Below are positions 35,302-44,774 of a stretch of DNA of 55,078 bases, piece by piece (position 1 is the stretch's first letter; each line of letters opens with the position of its first letter). The stretch is from Planctomycetaceae bacterium (lineage in GTDB: Bacteria > Planctomycetota > Planctomycetia > Pirellulales > Pirellulaceae), in NCBI GenBank assembly GCA_005798335.1, contig SYJV01000507.1, forward strand, positions 1 through 55,078. Direction: 5' to 3'. The notes below the pieces were generated by a model. That model made no database searches. It was not told the origin of the DNA and saw nothing but the letters and a program-made list of their open reading frames with translations. The position numbers were made by a program, and so were the translations under genes.

Positions 35302-36561
35302 CTAAAACGACAGAGCGTCACCGAACTTGTCGCGTTCGGATTGAGTCAAACGAAACATGTCGTGTATCAACTGCATATCACACGGACGTTGTTGCACTTT
35401 ACGGCGCGCGAACATGCGTTGTTGAGTCGCGGTCATTACCTCGGGCGGCAAAGTAGTCATCTGACCGAACAGCCGCGCGTAATTCACGAAACTCGGTACG
35501 TTGCTGGTTACAAAGCCGTACATCATGCTGCAGACTCCGATAACCTTACCGGTGAATATTCCCGTGTTAATGGCTGTCTTGCTGTAATCACCCATCACGC
35601 AGCCCAGGAACTGCATGCCAGTGGCAGCCTTGCCGTTGGCGTACTCCATGTTCACTGCGCCGTAAGTATTCTTTAAGTCGGAGTTGCATGTTCCGGCACC
35701 CAAGTTGATCCAGCTTCCGAGATAACTGTGACCAAGAAATCCGTGATGCTGTTTGTTGCTGTACGGCTCCACTACCGACGCTTCAACTTCACCGCCGATC
35801 TTGGTTGTATGTCCAAGGGAAACGGCGTCCTTGACCGCGGCATGTTCCAAGATGCGGGATTTTTTGCCAATGTACACCGGGCCACGTAGCAACGTGTATG
35901 GCCCGACCACGGCTCCTTCATCAATCACAATCGGTCCGCCACTGGTCTCGCAGATTACATATTGTCCCAGCGATGCTCCTTCGGCTAAGAACACGCCGTC
36001 CGCTGTTTGCAAAAATCGGCCCGACTGAATGCGATGCTGCATATTTTCCGCGAACTCTTGCATGTTGGCGGATATCACATCATGAGGATAATTCATCAGC
36101 TTTAGCTTGTACGGCAAGCTTGGCAAGGAATGCACGGACAACAGCAATGATTCCATTCCAGCTCGCGAAGCATGGTTGATCGATTCCCAGTTCCAGCCAG
36201 GGTGCGCAATCGCGGCAACTTGGTCTCCATCCCAAACGACGCCCGGTCGCTCGCTACCGGTAATCAGCATGTCTCGCAACGCCGCCTGATTCTCAATGCT
36301 GGGGACCAGCCGCGCGTTTACCGCCAAACTCGGTCCACTGCGATTTCCCTGCCAAGAGTCGTCGGGGGTTTTTAAAGAACTAAGATCGGCACACTGTAGA
36401 GCTCGCAAGTAGCTGCGGAGCACACCCACCAGCTCGCCGTCCAACTCCTCCAACAAATCGAGCAAGCGATACGAAGCGACCGTGACACAGCACGCGGCGC
36501 GACCTAAAGTGATCGGCACTAGTTGATCGACCAATGAATCTTCGAAAACGAGAATGCTCAC
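35302..36561 (-). CDS. GlmU-like putative sugar nucleotidyltransferase (left-handed beta-helix)
   Basis: A 419-residue protein of the GlmU-related NTP-transferase group (PF13562). The N-terminal third (VFEDSLVDQLVPITLGRAACCVTVASYRLLDLLEEL) is short and lacks the obvious nucleotide-binding GxGTR loop of active GlmU. Then comes a long hexapeptide-repeat beta-helix (about residues 215-380: IVIDEGAVVGPYTLLRGPVYIGKKSRILEHAAVKDAVSLGHTTKIGGEVEAS, GHSYLGSWINLGAGTCNSDLKNTYG), typical of acyltransferases. It may transfer a nucleotide or acyl group to a sugar phosphate for cell-envelope glycans. GTG 36559-36561 is preferred, with AAGGAAG upstream. Substrate unknown. A hemerythrin-like gene precedes it upstream. 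Confidence 0.8.
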   Translation of the reverse strand: MSILVFEDSLVDQLVPITLGRAACCVTVASYRLLDLLEELDGELVGVLRSYLRALQCADLSSLKTPDDSWQGNRSGPSLAVNARLVPSIENQAALRDMLITGSERPGVVWDGDQVAAIAHPGWNWESINHASRAGMESLLLSVHSLPSLPYKLKLMNYPHDVISANMQEFAENMQHRIQSGRFLQTADGVFLAEGASLGQYVICETSGGPIVIDEGAVVGPYTLLRGPVYIGKKSRILEHAAVKDAVSLGHTTKIGGEVEASVVEPYSNKQHHGFLGHSYLGSWINLGAGTCNSDLKNTYGAVNMEYANGKAATGMQFLGCVMGDYSKTAINTGIFTGKVIGVCSMMYGFVTSNVPSFVNYARLFGQMTTLPPEVMTATQQRMFARRKVQQRPCDMQLIHDMFRLTQSERDKFGDALSF

Positions 36562-36630
36562 AGGCTCAGCTTCCTTGCCGCCATCTGCGGCCAAATCAGT
36601 TCGTCGACACAGCGGAGCAGCGATTTATGT

Positions 36631-37113
36631 TTATCGCGCACTCGACGCAGGCATCGAACCATAACCAGAAATCAACTCAGATTCCAATTCCTCGTGTGCG
36701 CGCAAGCATTCGTCAAATTCAGCGGCCAGTTTCAGCAAATCCGATAGCTCCCTCTGGGCCGTGCCACGGTACTGAGCCTCTTCTGCTTGTTCACACAGCT
36801 CGTGGATACGCAGGTAAAGCTCCTGGTGCTGGGCCCGGGCCAGAGCACTACGTTCGCTAACCACCGTCGGAACCGACCGTCCCAAATCGATATAGCCATA
36901 GGTTTCTTCCAACGAAAACTGTCTGGCCAGCAAGTCTCGCAATCGACCGAGCAGGGATACCAACTCTTTCGATGCAGACAGCGCTTCGCCCGGTTCATTG
37001 ATCAACCTGCGCATATCGTGCAGCGCATGCCATAGCTCGACGTTGGCGTCCTTGACTTCTTGCAGAAACGCTCCATTGATCATCGTCCTCGAAGTACTGG
37101 CAATCGTTTTCAT
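36631..37113 (-). CDS. Hemerythrin-like four-helix protein
   Basis: A 160-residue, strongly helical protein. Spaced His and acid residues (ELWHALHDM, ARAQHQELYLRIHEL, FDECLRAHEELESELI) resemble the HHE/hemerythrin family, in which a di-iron centre binds oxygen or nitric oxide. The spacing is not the textbook hemerythrin one, and iron binding is unproven. ATG 37111-37113 has GGAAAG seven bases upstream. It lies directly before the GlmU-like gene on the same strand (70 bp), possibly one transcript, without an obvious functional connection. Confidence 0.5.
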   Translation of the reverse strand: MKTIASTSRTMINGAFLQEVKDANVELWHALHDMRRLINEPGEALSASKELVSLLGRLRDLLARQFSLEETYGYIDLGRSVPTVVSERSALARAQHQELYLRIHELCEQAEEAQYRGTAQRELSDLLKLAAEFDECLRAHEELESELISGYGSMPASSAR

Positions 37114-37441
37114 AAACAGACTTTCCGTGTGATTGTCCAAGGACAAACCGATGATTACAAAAAATCGATTCTATTTGATTCTGCCGTCTCAGCAACTACC
37201 CGCAGCTCTCCACCGCTCGTTCGCTGTGCATCTACAGATCGTCAAGCCGGAAGACTCGGCCCAATCGTTAAATTCGCTAACAATTACTGGACCAGCACAC
37301 GACGTTTCGATTTTCTGTTGATTTGACGAGAGGATCAAGCCGAAGTTCTGCTCGAAAAATTGCTTTGGAAACACCAATACGTTATGCTCAACTCCCACAA
37401 ACGCAGCGCGACCAGTACCGAAGGCAAAAAGGGCATTGGGA
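37114..37441. other. Divergent intergenic region
   Basis: About 330 bases between the hemerythrin-like gene (minus) and the third DUF1501 gene (plus). No support for a gene or strong palindrome; both promoters are expected here. Confidence 0.35.
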
Positions 37442-38845
37442 ATGGCAGTATCAGTGTCAGCAAACGCATCTTGTGAAGAATTCCGAAGCTCATCGAAATT
37501 GATGCGACGCGAGGTTCTGCGACTGGGCGGGTTACTCGGTATGGGATTATCCTTACCGACGTTGCTTGAGCAGCGAGCTCGCGGAGCGACAGTGCAGAGC
37601 AAGACTTTCGGATGCGCCAAGCAAGTTATCGTATTGTATCTGCATGGTGGGCACCCTCAGCAGGAGACGTTTGACCCCAAACCCAATGGCCCTGCGGAGG
37701 TGCGCGGAGAGTTTGGAGTTGTCGACACCAGCATTCCCGGTGTGGTTTTTAGCGACGTGATTCCCAAGACTGCGCGATTAGCGCATCATTTGGCGGTTGT
37801 GCGATCGATGTCGCACACGAATGCCAATCACGTTACGGCCAGTTTGCCAGCATTTTCGGGACACACTCATCCAGCAGGAACACCCGAAACTGACTTTCCA
37901 CCCGCAACCAACGATTTTCCTCCATTCGGCGCAGTGGTCAGTCACTTGCGCAAGGAATCCAGAGAATTGCCGGCTTGGGTTCGCATTGGTCCTCTGATGC
38001 GACGAAACAATGGAACCGTACTTCATGGCCAGGTCCCAGGGTTTCTTGGTGCGGCAAATGCCAGTTTCGCTGTCGATCAAGAATTGACTGGCAAGCAAGT
38101 TCGGATCAACGCATTGCAACAATTCGACGACTTAACAGCCGTGCGACTGTCGGCTCGTCAAAACTTGCTCCAGCAATTCGATGCAACTCGGCGGTTAATG
38201 GATCATTCAGCAGAGATACGCGATTTGCGTACGCACTATCAACGTGCTTTTTCGATGCTCACGTCGCAAAAGACTCGCGACGCTTTTGACTTGTCTGCCG
38301 AAAGCGTCAAGGTGCGAGAGCAATATGGTATGACGGAATTCGGCCAACGCTGCTTGTTGGCGCGTCGAATGGCGGAGGCTGGCGTACCAATGATCAACGT
38401 CAGCTATTGCCATACGCCTCAGGGATCGTGGGATACGCATAGTCGTCACTTCCAACAAATGCGAGATTCCCTGGGGCCAACATTTGACACGGCTTTTTCT
38501 GCTTTGATTGAAGATCTGGCCGAACGAGGCATGCTCGACGAGACGTTAGTATTTGTGAATGCCGAGTTTGGACGCACGCCCGCAATCAATTCCAACTCCG
38601 GTCGAGACCATTGGCCATTTGTTTATTCGCTTGCTCTGGCGGGGGCGGGAATTCGGCAGGGGACGATCTACGGGGCCAGCGATCATGCGGCCGCCTATCC
38701 CACCGATCGACCACACGACCCCAAAGATATGGCGGCTACAATTTACCATTTGTTGGGTGTTGATCCCGAGACGATTCTGCATGATCACGAAGATCGTCCC
38801 AGGCCGTTGATCATTGGCAAGCCGATCGAAGGAATTCTCGCGTAG
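37442..38845 (+). CDS. DUF1501 protein, Tat-exported (third copy)
   Basis: A 467-residue DUF1501 protein. The leader has a twin-arginine-type motif (KLMRREVLRLGGLLGMGLSLPTLL). Typical family regions are VLYLHGGHPQQETFDPKPNGPAEVRGEF, LAVVRSMSHTNANHVTAS, PMINVSYCHTPQGSWDTH, VFVNAEFGRTPAINSNSGRDHW and DPKDMAATIYHLLGVDPET, very near the usual C-terminus. ATG 37442-37444 is chosen with AAGGG eight bases upstream. Unlike the other two copies, it has no DUF1549/DUF1553 partner beside it and stands alone on the plus strand. The fold resembles alkaline phosphatase/sulfatase; activity is unknown. Confidence 0.9.
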   Translation: MAVSVSANASCEEFRSSSKLMRREVLRLGGLLGMGLSLPTLLEQRARGATVQSKTFGCAKQVIVLYLHGGHPQQETFDPKPNGPAEVRGEFGVVDTSIPGVVFSDVIPKTARLAHHLAVVRSMSHTNANHVTASLPAFSGHTHPAGTPETDFPPATNDFPPFGAVVSHLRKESRELPAWVRIGPLMRRNNGTVLHGQVPGFLGAANASFAVDQELTGKQVRINALQQFDDLTAVRLSARQNLLQQFDATRRLMDHSAEIRDLRTHYQRAFSMLTSQKTRDAFDLSAESVKVREQYGMTEFGQRCLLARRMAEAGVPMINVSYCHTPQGSWDTHSRHFQQMRDSLGPTFDTAFSALIEDLAERGMLDETLVFVNAEFGRTPAINSNSGRDHWPFVYSLALAGAGIRQGTIYGASDHAAAYPTDRPHDPKDMAATIYHLLGVDPETILHDHEDRPRPLIIGKPIEGILA

Positions 38846-38909
38846 AGTCTGCCTAGCAATGCAGGAAACTCGATCCTACAGAATGCGAGCAGTATGAGAT
38901 GGAAAGTCG

Positions 38910-39824
38910 CTATTTGGCTGGCTGGGTTTTGCTCGCGCGTTTCGCAAAGCGTAAGTCCATTTCCGTGCTGCGCCACCGCAAAAATTGTTGCTCTGCGACT
39001 TCGCGCGCGATTGGGTCGGACGGTCGCGTCCCAGGAACCAAGATTTCTCCGATCGTGATTCCAACTTCTTGCCGATCGACTTGCGTGATCTGATTGCCGC
39101 TGACGACCAGGGACACACCCACGTTCGCCTCGACGATGGGTACATTGTTTTCGCGTGCGCGGCTGAGTACCGCTTCGTCCTGCTCTTTGGAACGTGAGCC
39201 ATACGATGGTATGACTAAGAATTGAGCGCCGTCCAGCACCGGTATACGAGCCAGATCAGCATTCCATCGGTCATTGCAAATCAAAACACCGCAGCGTCCC
39301 AGGGGCGTGTCGAATGCTCGGCTGGTCGTGCCGAGTCGATTGAACCACCATGTGGGAGAATAGCCTTCGGCCAACTGCATCTTGTGATACTTGCCACAGA
39401 TCTTTCCAGTGTGATCAATAAAAACAGCCGAGTTGAATACATCGCTGCCAATCCTCTCGGCGAAACCGAACACCAAGCACATTTGCAATTCGCCAGCGAG
39501 TCTGCGTAACCGCTCGATGACTGGATCGTCGATTGCGATCGCCACGTCCCGCATGCGCTCCGCCCGAGCTGTCCCAGAAATGATTTCATTGACAACGTAA
39601 CCCTCCAGCACTCCTTCGGGAGCAACGGCAAGCTCCGCCCCTGCGCGCGCTGCGTCGCGAAACGCTTGTGCAAGCAACTGGGCGTTGCCGGCTAAGTCAA
39701 ATTTCTTTGGTACGAACGAAATGGCCGCCACTTTGACTTTTCGCGGCTCCGGTTCATCCTCTGCCCACAAATCACCGATCAGTACCGAGCCCCAAACCAG
39801 GGCTATTAGCGACAATCTAGCCAT
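38910..39824 (-). CDS. Exported nitrilase-family (carbon-nitrogen hydrolase) protein
   Basis: A 304-residue member of the carbon-nitrogen hydrolase family, which cleaves nitriles, amides or carbamoyl groups. The catalytic triad is in place: Glu in APEGVLEGY (about residue 64), Lys in KYHKMQLAEG (about 140) and Cys in VLICNDRWN (about 175). A signal peptide (LSLIALVWGSVLIGDLWA/EDEPE) suggests export, unusual for this family, though secreted members exist in Planctomycetes. ATG 39822-39824 has GGGAG nine bases upstream. It follows the phosphatase/heme-motif gene by 20 bp, so the two are likely co-transcribed. The substrate is unknown. Confidence 0.88.
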   Translation of the reverse strand: MARLSLIALVWGSVLIGDLWAEDEPEPRKVKVAAISFVPKKFDLAGNAQLLAQAFRDAARAGAELAVAPEGVLEGYVVNEIISGTARAERMRDVAIAIDDPVIERLRRLAGELQMCLVFGFAERIGSDVFNSAVFIDHTGKICGKYHKMQLAEGYSPTWWFNRLGTTSRAFDTPLGRCGVLICNDRWNADLARIPVLDGAQFLVIPSYGSRSKEQDEAVLSRARENNVPIVEANVGVSLVVSGNQITQVDRQEVGITIGEILVPGTRPSDPIAREVAEQQFLRWRSTEMDLRFAKRASKTQPAK

Positions 39825-39844
39825 CTGTACAAACTCCCAGTTAA

Positions 39845-40867
39845 TTATTTCAGCGTTGGAATATCGCGAAACTGTCGATGACAATCAGTGCAAGTCTTGC
39901 TGATTCGCTCAAACGCGTGCGCCATGGCTGTGGTAGCTGGCAAACGAGCTCCCGAGTGCACCCATTTTTGCAGTGATAGGTAAAGTTCATTCGCGTCGTG
40001 TTCCGATTCGGTAATCAACTGATTGAACTCGGGAGATTCTTTGGCAAGGCTGTCGTGTCTTCGCAATTCGGTGAAGTGCTCCTTCAACAACAATGCATCA
40101 TGCACAGAACATCGAAGGTTATTGCTCCAGCCCTGGTCGTTGTACCGTTTCAAACGGTCAAAAACGTGCTCCAAGTTGACCATCGCCTCAGCCATCACTG
40201 GTAGCTCGGCTACCTCAGGGAAACTCAATGGAACGGCGGCAAGAGTCTTCAAGTCTAATGGTCGCGCGCCCTGAGCGGCGGCATATAGCCCTTGGTAAGC
40301 GGTGCTGGTGCCCGCGAGTCTAAGTATAGGCAGCGCCTCGGATGGCTTCAGCAATCCCGCTGAGATAGACGCAACCACCGCCGCAGTGGGACTGCGATGC
40401 TTGCCGTGATGGCAATGAATGAAAATCGGCCCCTCCAAGTCACGCACGGCTTTAGCGAGTTGTTTCACTTGCTGCTGCGATATACCTTGATACGAGTGCG
40501 GAAGGTGGGCGTATCGCATGTCATATTTCCTAGCCAAACCGACATCAGGCCTTGCACCATCGACACTGAGAATCGTCTTAATTCCCAGCTTGCCCAGTTC
40601 CTGAAATGCTAGTTCACCTTCCGGTTGGCCACCGCATACAACCTTTTGATGCACGCGTATTGCATTAGCGACATGCCGGAGTCCAAGCTTGACCGGAAAC
40701 GCGTTGGTTTGGCCGGCGTCTGAGGCGACGGTATGCTCGTTCGTGACAGCGCAAGTCTGATTCGCAGGTGGCGGGGCGTAAGCGAGCGAAATCCAGGCGA
40801 AGCAAATGAGCATGTTCTTGAGTATCTCTGCGATTCTCCTGAAGCAGCCCTCTCTCGCGATGAACAT
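39845..40867 (-). CDS. Exported dual-specificity phosphatase-like domain joined to a c-type heme motif
   Basis: A 340-residue protein with two parts. A signal peptide (FRRIAEILKNMLICFAWISLAYA/PPP) points to the periplasm. The first part is a dual-specificity/tyrosine phosphatase-like domain: QKVVCGGQPEGELAFQELGKLGIKTILSVDG, and the P-loop HCHHGKHRS, which keeps the Cys-x5-Arg catalytic pattern. A conventional general-acid Asp is not obvious in the HLPHSYQG segment. The second part is helical and ends in ISKTCTDCHRQFRD, a CxxCH heme attachment motif close to the C-terminus, as in cytochrome c-prime-like domains. ATG 40865-40867 has GAGGA seven bases upstream. IspF lies 101 bp upstream and the nitrilase 20 bp downstream. 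A heme-linked sensor-phosphatase role is inference. Confidence 0.82.
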   Translation of the reverse strand: MFIAREGCFRRIAEILKNMLICFAWISLAYAPPPANQTCAVTNEHTVASDAGQTNAFPVKLGLRHVANAIRVHQKVVCGGQPEGELAFQELGKLGIKTILSVDGARPDVGLARKYDMRYAHLPHSYQGISQQQVKQLAKAVRDLEGPIFIHCHHGKHRSPTAAVVASISAGLLKPSEALPILRLAGTSTAYQGLYAAAQGARPLDLKTLAAVPLSFPEVAELPVMAEAMVNLEHVFDRLKRYNDQGWSNNLRCSVHDALLLKEHFTELRRHDSLAKESPEFNQLITESEHDANELYLSLQKWVHSGARLPATTAMAHAFERISKTCTDCHRQFRDIPTLK

Positions 40868-40968
40868 GGCATTATCCTCAGAACACGCACCTGAATAATG
40901 GAAACGGCTCATCTGCTTGCCGATTGACAATAGCTGCAATGATGCAACTCCCAGAGTTCGAGCTTGAA

Positions 40969-41460
40969 CTATCCACTACTTTTACTCAATAGGCATACGC
41001 AAATCGACTGAATAACTTGTCCGGTCCCAATGGCGCCAATCATTTCGCCCGTCTTGCCCTTAAGTCCGATTTGGTCAACAGAAATACTCAGGATTTCCCC
41101 AATTCGCTTGCGAATCGCCAGCTTCCAAGGTATCAGCTTTGGACGCTCAGCGAGAATGACACAGTCGAGGTTGACGATATTCCAGCGGCTCTCTCGAACT
41201 TGGCGATAGGCGAGGCTCAACATCTCCGCAGAATCTCGACCCTTGTGAATTGGATCTGTGTCGGGAAACATCTCGCCGATGTCACCTAATCCAGCAGCGC
41301 CCAATACAGCATCCGTGATGGCGTGCAGCAGAACATCCGCGTCACTGTGCCCGACTAAGTGACCGTCAAAATCAATATCGATACCACCCAGCCGCAACGG
41401 ACCTCCTGCCGCAATTCGATGCGTATCGTGCCCAAGTCCAACTCGAATTTCGGTGCTCAT
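40969..41460 (-). CDS. ispF: 2-C-methyl-D-erythritol 2,4-cyclodiphosphate synthase
   Basis: A 163-residue IspF, the fifth enzyme of the non-mevalonate (MEP) isoprenoid pathway, releasing CMP while closing the cyclodiphosphate. Metal and substrate residues are visible in VGLGHDTHRI (Asp and His), GHSDADVLLHAITDAVLGAAGLGDIGEMFPDTDP and the C-terminal KGKTGEMIGAIGTGQ. Length is normal. ATG 41458-41460 is the natural start. No ispD is in the window. It is the first gene of a three-gene minus-strand run whose other members have no link to isoprenoids. Confidence 0.96.
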   Translation of the reverse strand: MSTEIRVGLGHDTHRIAAGGPLRLGGIDIDFDGHLVGHSDADVLLHAITDAVLGAAGLGDIGEMFPDTDPIHKGRDSAEMLSLAYRQVRESRWNIVNLDCVILAERPKLIPWKLAIRKRIGEILSISVDQIGLKGKTGEMIGAIGTGQVIQSICVCLLSKSSG

Positions 41461-41675
41461 TTGGCGATACGTACTCAGTCGGTAATGGCAGGGTCTTTTT
41501 CACCACTGCCTCGGTCATCTCTTAAAGGTATCTGTCCAGCAATTCGGTTCGCAATTGTACCGCAAGTTGCTCATAGGAGTTTTGTACCACGGCGGCTGGT
41601 ACGATTCTGGCTTTTGGAGTAGAACCCATCAACCGTCAAGCACTGATTATTGCGTTCGACAAACTGATAAACATC

Positions 41676-42680
41676 ATGGCAATCATCGAGATTGAACAAC
41701 TGAGCAAATCATATCGCGTTTATCAGAAGCGTGAAGGATTATCGTCCGCGATCCGAGGATTGTGGCGTCGCCAATATCGGGAAGTCGACGCAGTCCGAAG
41801 CATTGATTTACGAGTTGAGCAGGGTGAATTCGTTGCGTTCCTCGGTCCCAATGGAGCAGGTAAGACCACGACACTAAAGTTGCTATCAGGGGTCATTTAC
41901 CCAACCAGTGGTACGGCGCGAGTCATGGGCTACGTTCCTTGGGAGCGCAGCAACGAATACCGCCGCCGATTTGCCTTGGTAATGGGCCAAAAGAACCAGT
42001 TGTGGTGGGACCTTCCAGCTCAAGAGTCGTTCCGCTTGCATCAGCAGATCTATCGTATCGAATTAGAGCAATTCAAGAAAACGCTGGCAGAATTAACCGA
42101 TTTGTTATCAGTTGGAGAACTCTTGGGGCGCCCCGTGCGTGAATTGTCACTGGGCGAACGGATGAAAATGGAACTGATTGCGGCGCTGTTGCATTCGCCG
42201 GAAGTCTTGTTTCTCGACGAGCCTACGATTGGCTTGGACGTGGTGGCGCAACATAACATCCAGCAGTTTCTAAAATATTATCAACAACAACGACAGATCA
42301 CGATCCTGCTGACCAGCCATTACATGAAAGACGTCGCCGCACTCTGCCGCCGTGTCGTAGTAATTACTAGTGGAGCGATCAAGTACGATGGCTCGTTGGT
42401 CGGTGTGATCGACAAATTCAGCGGTTCAAAAATACTTCGATTGCTACTTGCCGCTGGGCAGTCATCCGATGGATTGGAGCGATTTGCAGAGGTCGAATCC
42501 ATCGACCTACCGAAAGTCGTGTTGCGTTGCCGGCGCGGTGAAATTCCCAAGATGCTTAGCAGCATCCTCCAGCAGTATCAAATCGAAGACGTGGCCGTTG
42601 AAGACCCTCCGCTGGAGCAAGTAATCGCTAATTTGTTTGAGCACGCAGCGTCCGATTCGAGCAATCAAGTGTCGCTATAA
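41676..42680 (+). CDS. ABC-2 type exporter, ATP-binding subunit
   Basis: A 334-residue ABC ATPase. Walker A is GPNGAGKTTTLKLL (about residues 58-71), the signature LSLGERMKMELIAALLH (about 155-171), and Walker B VLFLDEPTIGLD (about 175-190), followed by the H-loop in TSHYMKDV. The extra C-terminal 90 residues (FAEVESIDLPKVVLRCRRGEI) form a regulatory-like extension. Two PF06182-type permease genes follow, so it probably drives a multidrug/lipid or polysaccharide-type exporter. The cargo cannot be told from sequence. A gap of 15 bp leads to the first permease. Confidence 0.92.
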   Translation: MAIIEIEQLSKSYRVYQKREGLSSAIRGLWRRQYREVDAVRSIDLRVEQGEFVAFLGPNGAGKTTTLKLLSGVIYPTSGTARVMGYVPWERSNEYRRRFALVMGQKNQLWWDLPAQESFRLHQQIYRIELEQFKKTLAELTDLLSVGELLGRPVRELSLGERMKMELIAALLHSPEVLFLDEPTIGLDVVAQHNIQQFLKYYQQQRQITILLTSHYMKDVAALCRRVVVITSGAIKYDGSLVGVIDKFSGSKILRLLLAAGQSSDGLERFAEVESIDLPKVVLRCRRGEIPKMLSSILQQYQIEDVAVEDPPLEQVIANLFEHAASDSSNQVSL

Positions 42681-42695
42681 CAACCGATTTTTTCT

Positions 42696-43526
42696 ATGCT
42701 AGCGATTGAATTAAGAAATCGATGCATCTGCTGGTGGATGATTCTGCGTATTGCGCTCGAGGAGCGATTGGTCTATCGTGGCGATTTTGCGTTGGGCACT
42801 CTGATGCGATTCTTGCCGATCATTACCCAAATATTCTTGTGGTGGGCAGTCTTTCAATCAATTGAAGGACGCATGGCGGGGTACTCGTTCGAGGACATGG
42901 TGGCCTACTACTTGCTTTCCATGTTAGCCCGTGCGTTCTCGAGCATGCCTGGATTGGCCTCAACCGTGGCCCGCCAAATCCGCGATGGCGAGATTAAGAA
43001 ATTCATCATTCAGCCGGTCGACTTGATCGGCTTTATGCTTCTCGGCCGGGTAGCGCACAAAATTGCGTATTACACAGTTGCGACGGTACCATTCGCGCTG
43101 GTTTTTTTCTTGTGCCGAGGCTATTTCACTGAAGGCTGGCCACCGGCGATTGTGGTGGGCGCTTTTATTGCATCGCTAGTGATGTCGTTTCTGCTTGGTT
43201 ACTTTATCGATTTGTGTATTGGGTTAATTGGATTTTGGTTTCTCGAAGTTAGTGCATTACTTTTTGTCTACATGTTGCTGAATTTTTTCCTCTCCGGACA
43301 TATGTTTCCGCTCGATTTGCTGGAACAACCCTGGCGAAGCTTGGTAGATTTTCTTCCGTTGAAATACCTAGCGTATTTCCCAGCAGCGATATTCCTCGGA
43401 AAAATTCCTCAAGATCGATTGGCCTTTGAGCTGGCAATTGAAGTGGCCTGGTTAGTCGCCTTTATCGGCTTAGCGCGATGGCTGTACGCGCGCGGTTTGC
43501 GGCGCTATAGTGGCTATGGTGGATAA
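42696..43526 (+). CDS. ABC-2 family permease, first subunit (PF06182-like)
   Basis: A 276-residue membrane protein with six predicted segments. It resembles the ABC-2 permease family once called DUF990: [28 protein letters not shown] near the N-terminus, [47 protein letters not shown] in the middle. This conserved QPVD segment is shared with the next gene product (LLKPIDTQFL). It pairs with the second permease, its stop overlapping the next start by one base (TAATG), indicating coupled translation and probably a heterodimer. The cargo is unknown. Confidence 0.88.
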   Translation: MLAIELRNRCICWWMILRIALEERLVYRGDFALGTLMRFLPIITQIFLWWAVFQSIEGRMAGYSFEDMVAYYLLSMLARAFSSMPGLASTVARQIRDGEIKKFIIQPVDLIGFMLLGRVAHKIAYYTVATVPFALVFFLCRGYFTEGWPPAIVVGAFIASLVMSFLLGYFIDLCIGLIGFWFLEVSALLFVYMLLNFFLSGHMFPLDLLEQPWRSLVDFLPLKYLAYFPAAIFLGKIPQDRLAFELAIEVAWLVAFIGLARWLYARGLRRYSGYGG

Positions 43527-44395
43527 TGAAAATCGCGAAATCGGTAGAACATCCAAACTATATTCAAGTATTTGCAACGTTTGCGAAAAACTCGCTGATT
43601 CGCAACATGATGTTTCGCACTAATTTTGTTCTGGAATCGATTTCCAGTGCCTCGTGGGCATTGATGAACGTGGGCTTTTATCTGATCGTATTCGAGCACA
43701 CCAATTCCATTGGTAGAGATACAGGATGGGAGAAATATGAGTTCTTCGTGTTTCTTGGAACTACATGGTTAATCAATGCGATCGTACAAGCGTTCTTCAT
43801 GCCCAACGCGGAAGAGTTCAGCGAACTTATTCGGACCGGTGGATTAGATTTCGCTCTGCTCAAGCCGATCGACACTCAGTTCTTAGTCTCGTTTCGCAAA
43901 GTTGAATGGTCGAGTCTGGCCAACGTCTTATTCGGCTTGGTATTGCTGGCGTATGGTGTCAGCCATCTTGTCGGTCGTTCCACTCATCCATGGCAGATAG
44001 AGCCGATCACTTGGTTGCTCTACCCAGTTTTTGTTTTCTGCGGTGTAACGATTCTATATAGCTTGATGACGTGCCTGGCAGCGACGAGCATTTGGTTGGG
44101 ACGCAATCAAACGTTGTATGATTTCTGGTTCTATATCACTAATTTCTCTCGATATCCAAGCGAAATCTATGAAACTGGCTGGGGGCTTCCTTTGTGGGGA
44201 ATTTTTACTTTCGCGATTCCAGTATTGGTAGTAGTCAATGTTCCCGCTCGACTCCTGGCTCAACCGCTTACACCTAGATCGCCCAGTGAATGGGCTTTGG
44301 CCGCCTACACGCTATTGGCCACAGTTGCATCCCTGCTAGCAAGTCGTTGGGTTTTCCAAAGGGCATTGCGGTCATACCGCAGCGCAAGCAGTTAG
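43526..44395 (+). CDS. ABC-2 family permease, second subunit (PF06182-like)
   Basis: A 289-residue membrane protein with six predicted segments of the same family as its neighbour. Family pattern: FRTNFVLESISSASWALMNVGFYLIVFEHTN, then ELIRTGGLDFALLKPIDTQFLVSFRKVEW and FYITNFSRYPSEIYETGWGLPLWGIFTFAIPVLVVVNVPARLL. Its start codon overlaps the stop codon of the first permease, so the two should be made together at equal level. With the ATPase they form a complete ABC exporter. Substrate unknown; the glycosyltransferase further downstream suggests, but does not prove, a glycan or lipid cargo. Confidence 0.88.
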   Translation: MKIAKSVEHPNYIQVFATFAKNSLIRNMMFRTNFVLESISSASWALMNVGFYLIVFEHTNSIGRDTGWEKYEFFVFLGTTWLINAIVQAFFMPNAEEFSELIRTGGLDFALLKPIDTQFLVSFRKVEWSSLANVLFGLVLLAYGVSHLVGRSTHPWQIEPITWLLYPVFVFCGVTILYSLMTCLAATSIWLGRNQTLYDFWFYITNFSRYPSEIYETGWGLPLWGIFTFAIPVLVVVNVPARLLAQPLTPRSPSEWALAAYTLLATVASLLASRWVFQRALRSYRSASS

Positions 44396-44448
44396 GCGAG
44401 CGGCGTTGGTAAACTCGGTTCTGCCATAGTCCCCAAATTCTACTGCAC

Positions 44449-44724
44449 TTGAATCAAAGTTGGCCGCAGTGTTTGCAATTCAGTCGAACCTGGAGCGCGC
44501 TTGCGGAGTATTTAGTTTTCGCTAACCCGCAATCTCGACCTGTTTTTTCAGCTTCGCCAGAAAGGTCAGTTGAATCAGAGCCGATTCCATCAATTCTCGG
44601 GCATTTCCAATCCGAAAGACTATCTATCCAATCTCGTTTGGCATTATCGACGGTGGTTTTGAACGAATTGGGTTCAACGCATAGATATCATCTAAGGGCG
44701 AATAGAGTTCAGCTTTCCGTTTGA
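44449..44724 (+). CDS. Possible small hypothetical protein between ABC transporter and glycosyltransferase
   Basis: An open frame of 91 codons starting with TTG and ending shortly before the glycosyltransferase start. Composition looks protein-like (NQSWPQCLQFSRTWSALAEYLVF, then HRYHLRANRVQLSV at the end), but no family is recognised and no strong ribosome site precedes it. It could instead be untranslated sequence. Treat as tentative. Confidence 0.28.
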   Translation: MNQSWPQCLQFSRTWSALAEYLVFANPQSRPVFSASPERSVESEPIPSILGHFQSERLSIQSRLALSTVVLNELGSTHRYHLRANRVQLSV

Positions 44725-44774
44725 ACCGAGTTCCTGAAGTGGTGGTATCGATAAGAACCGCGGAGGGGTGTCCA

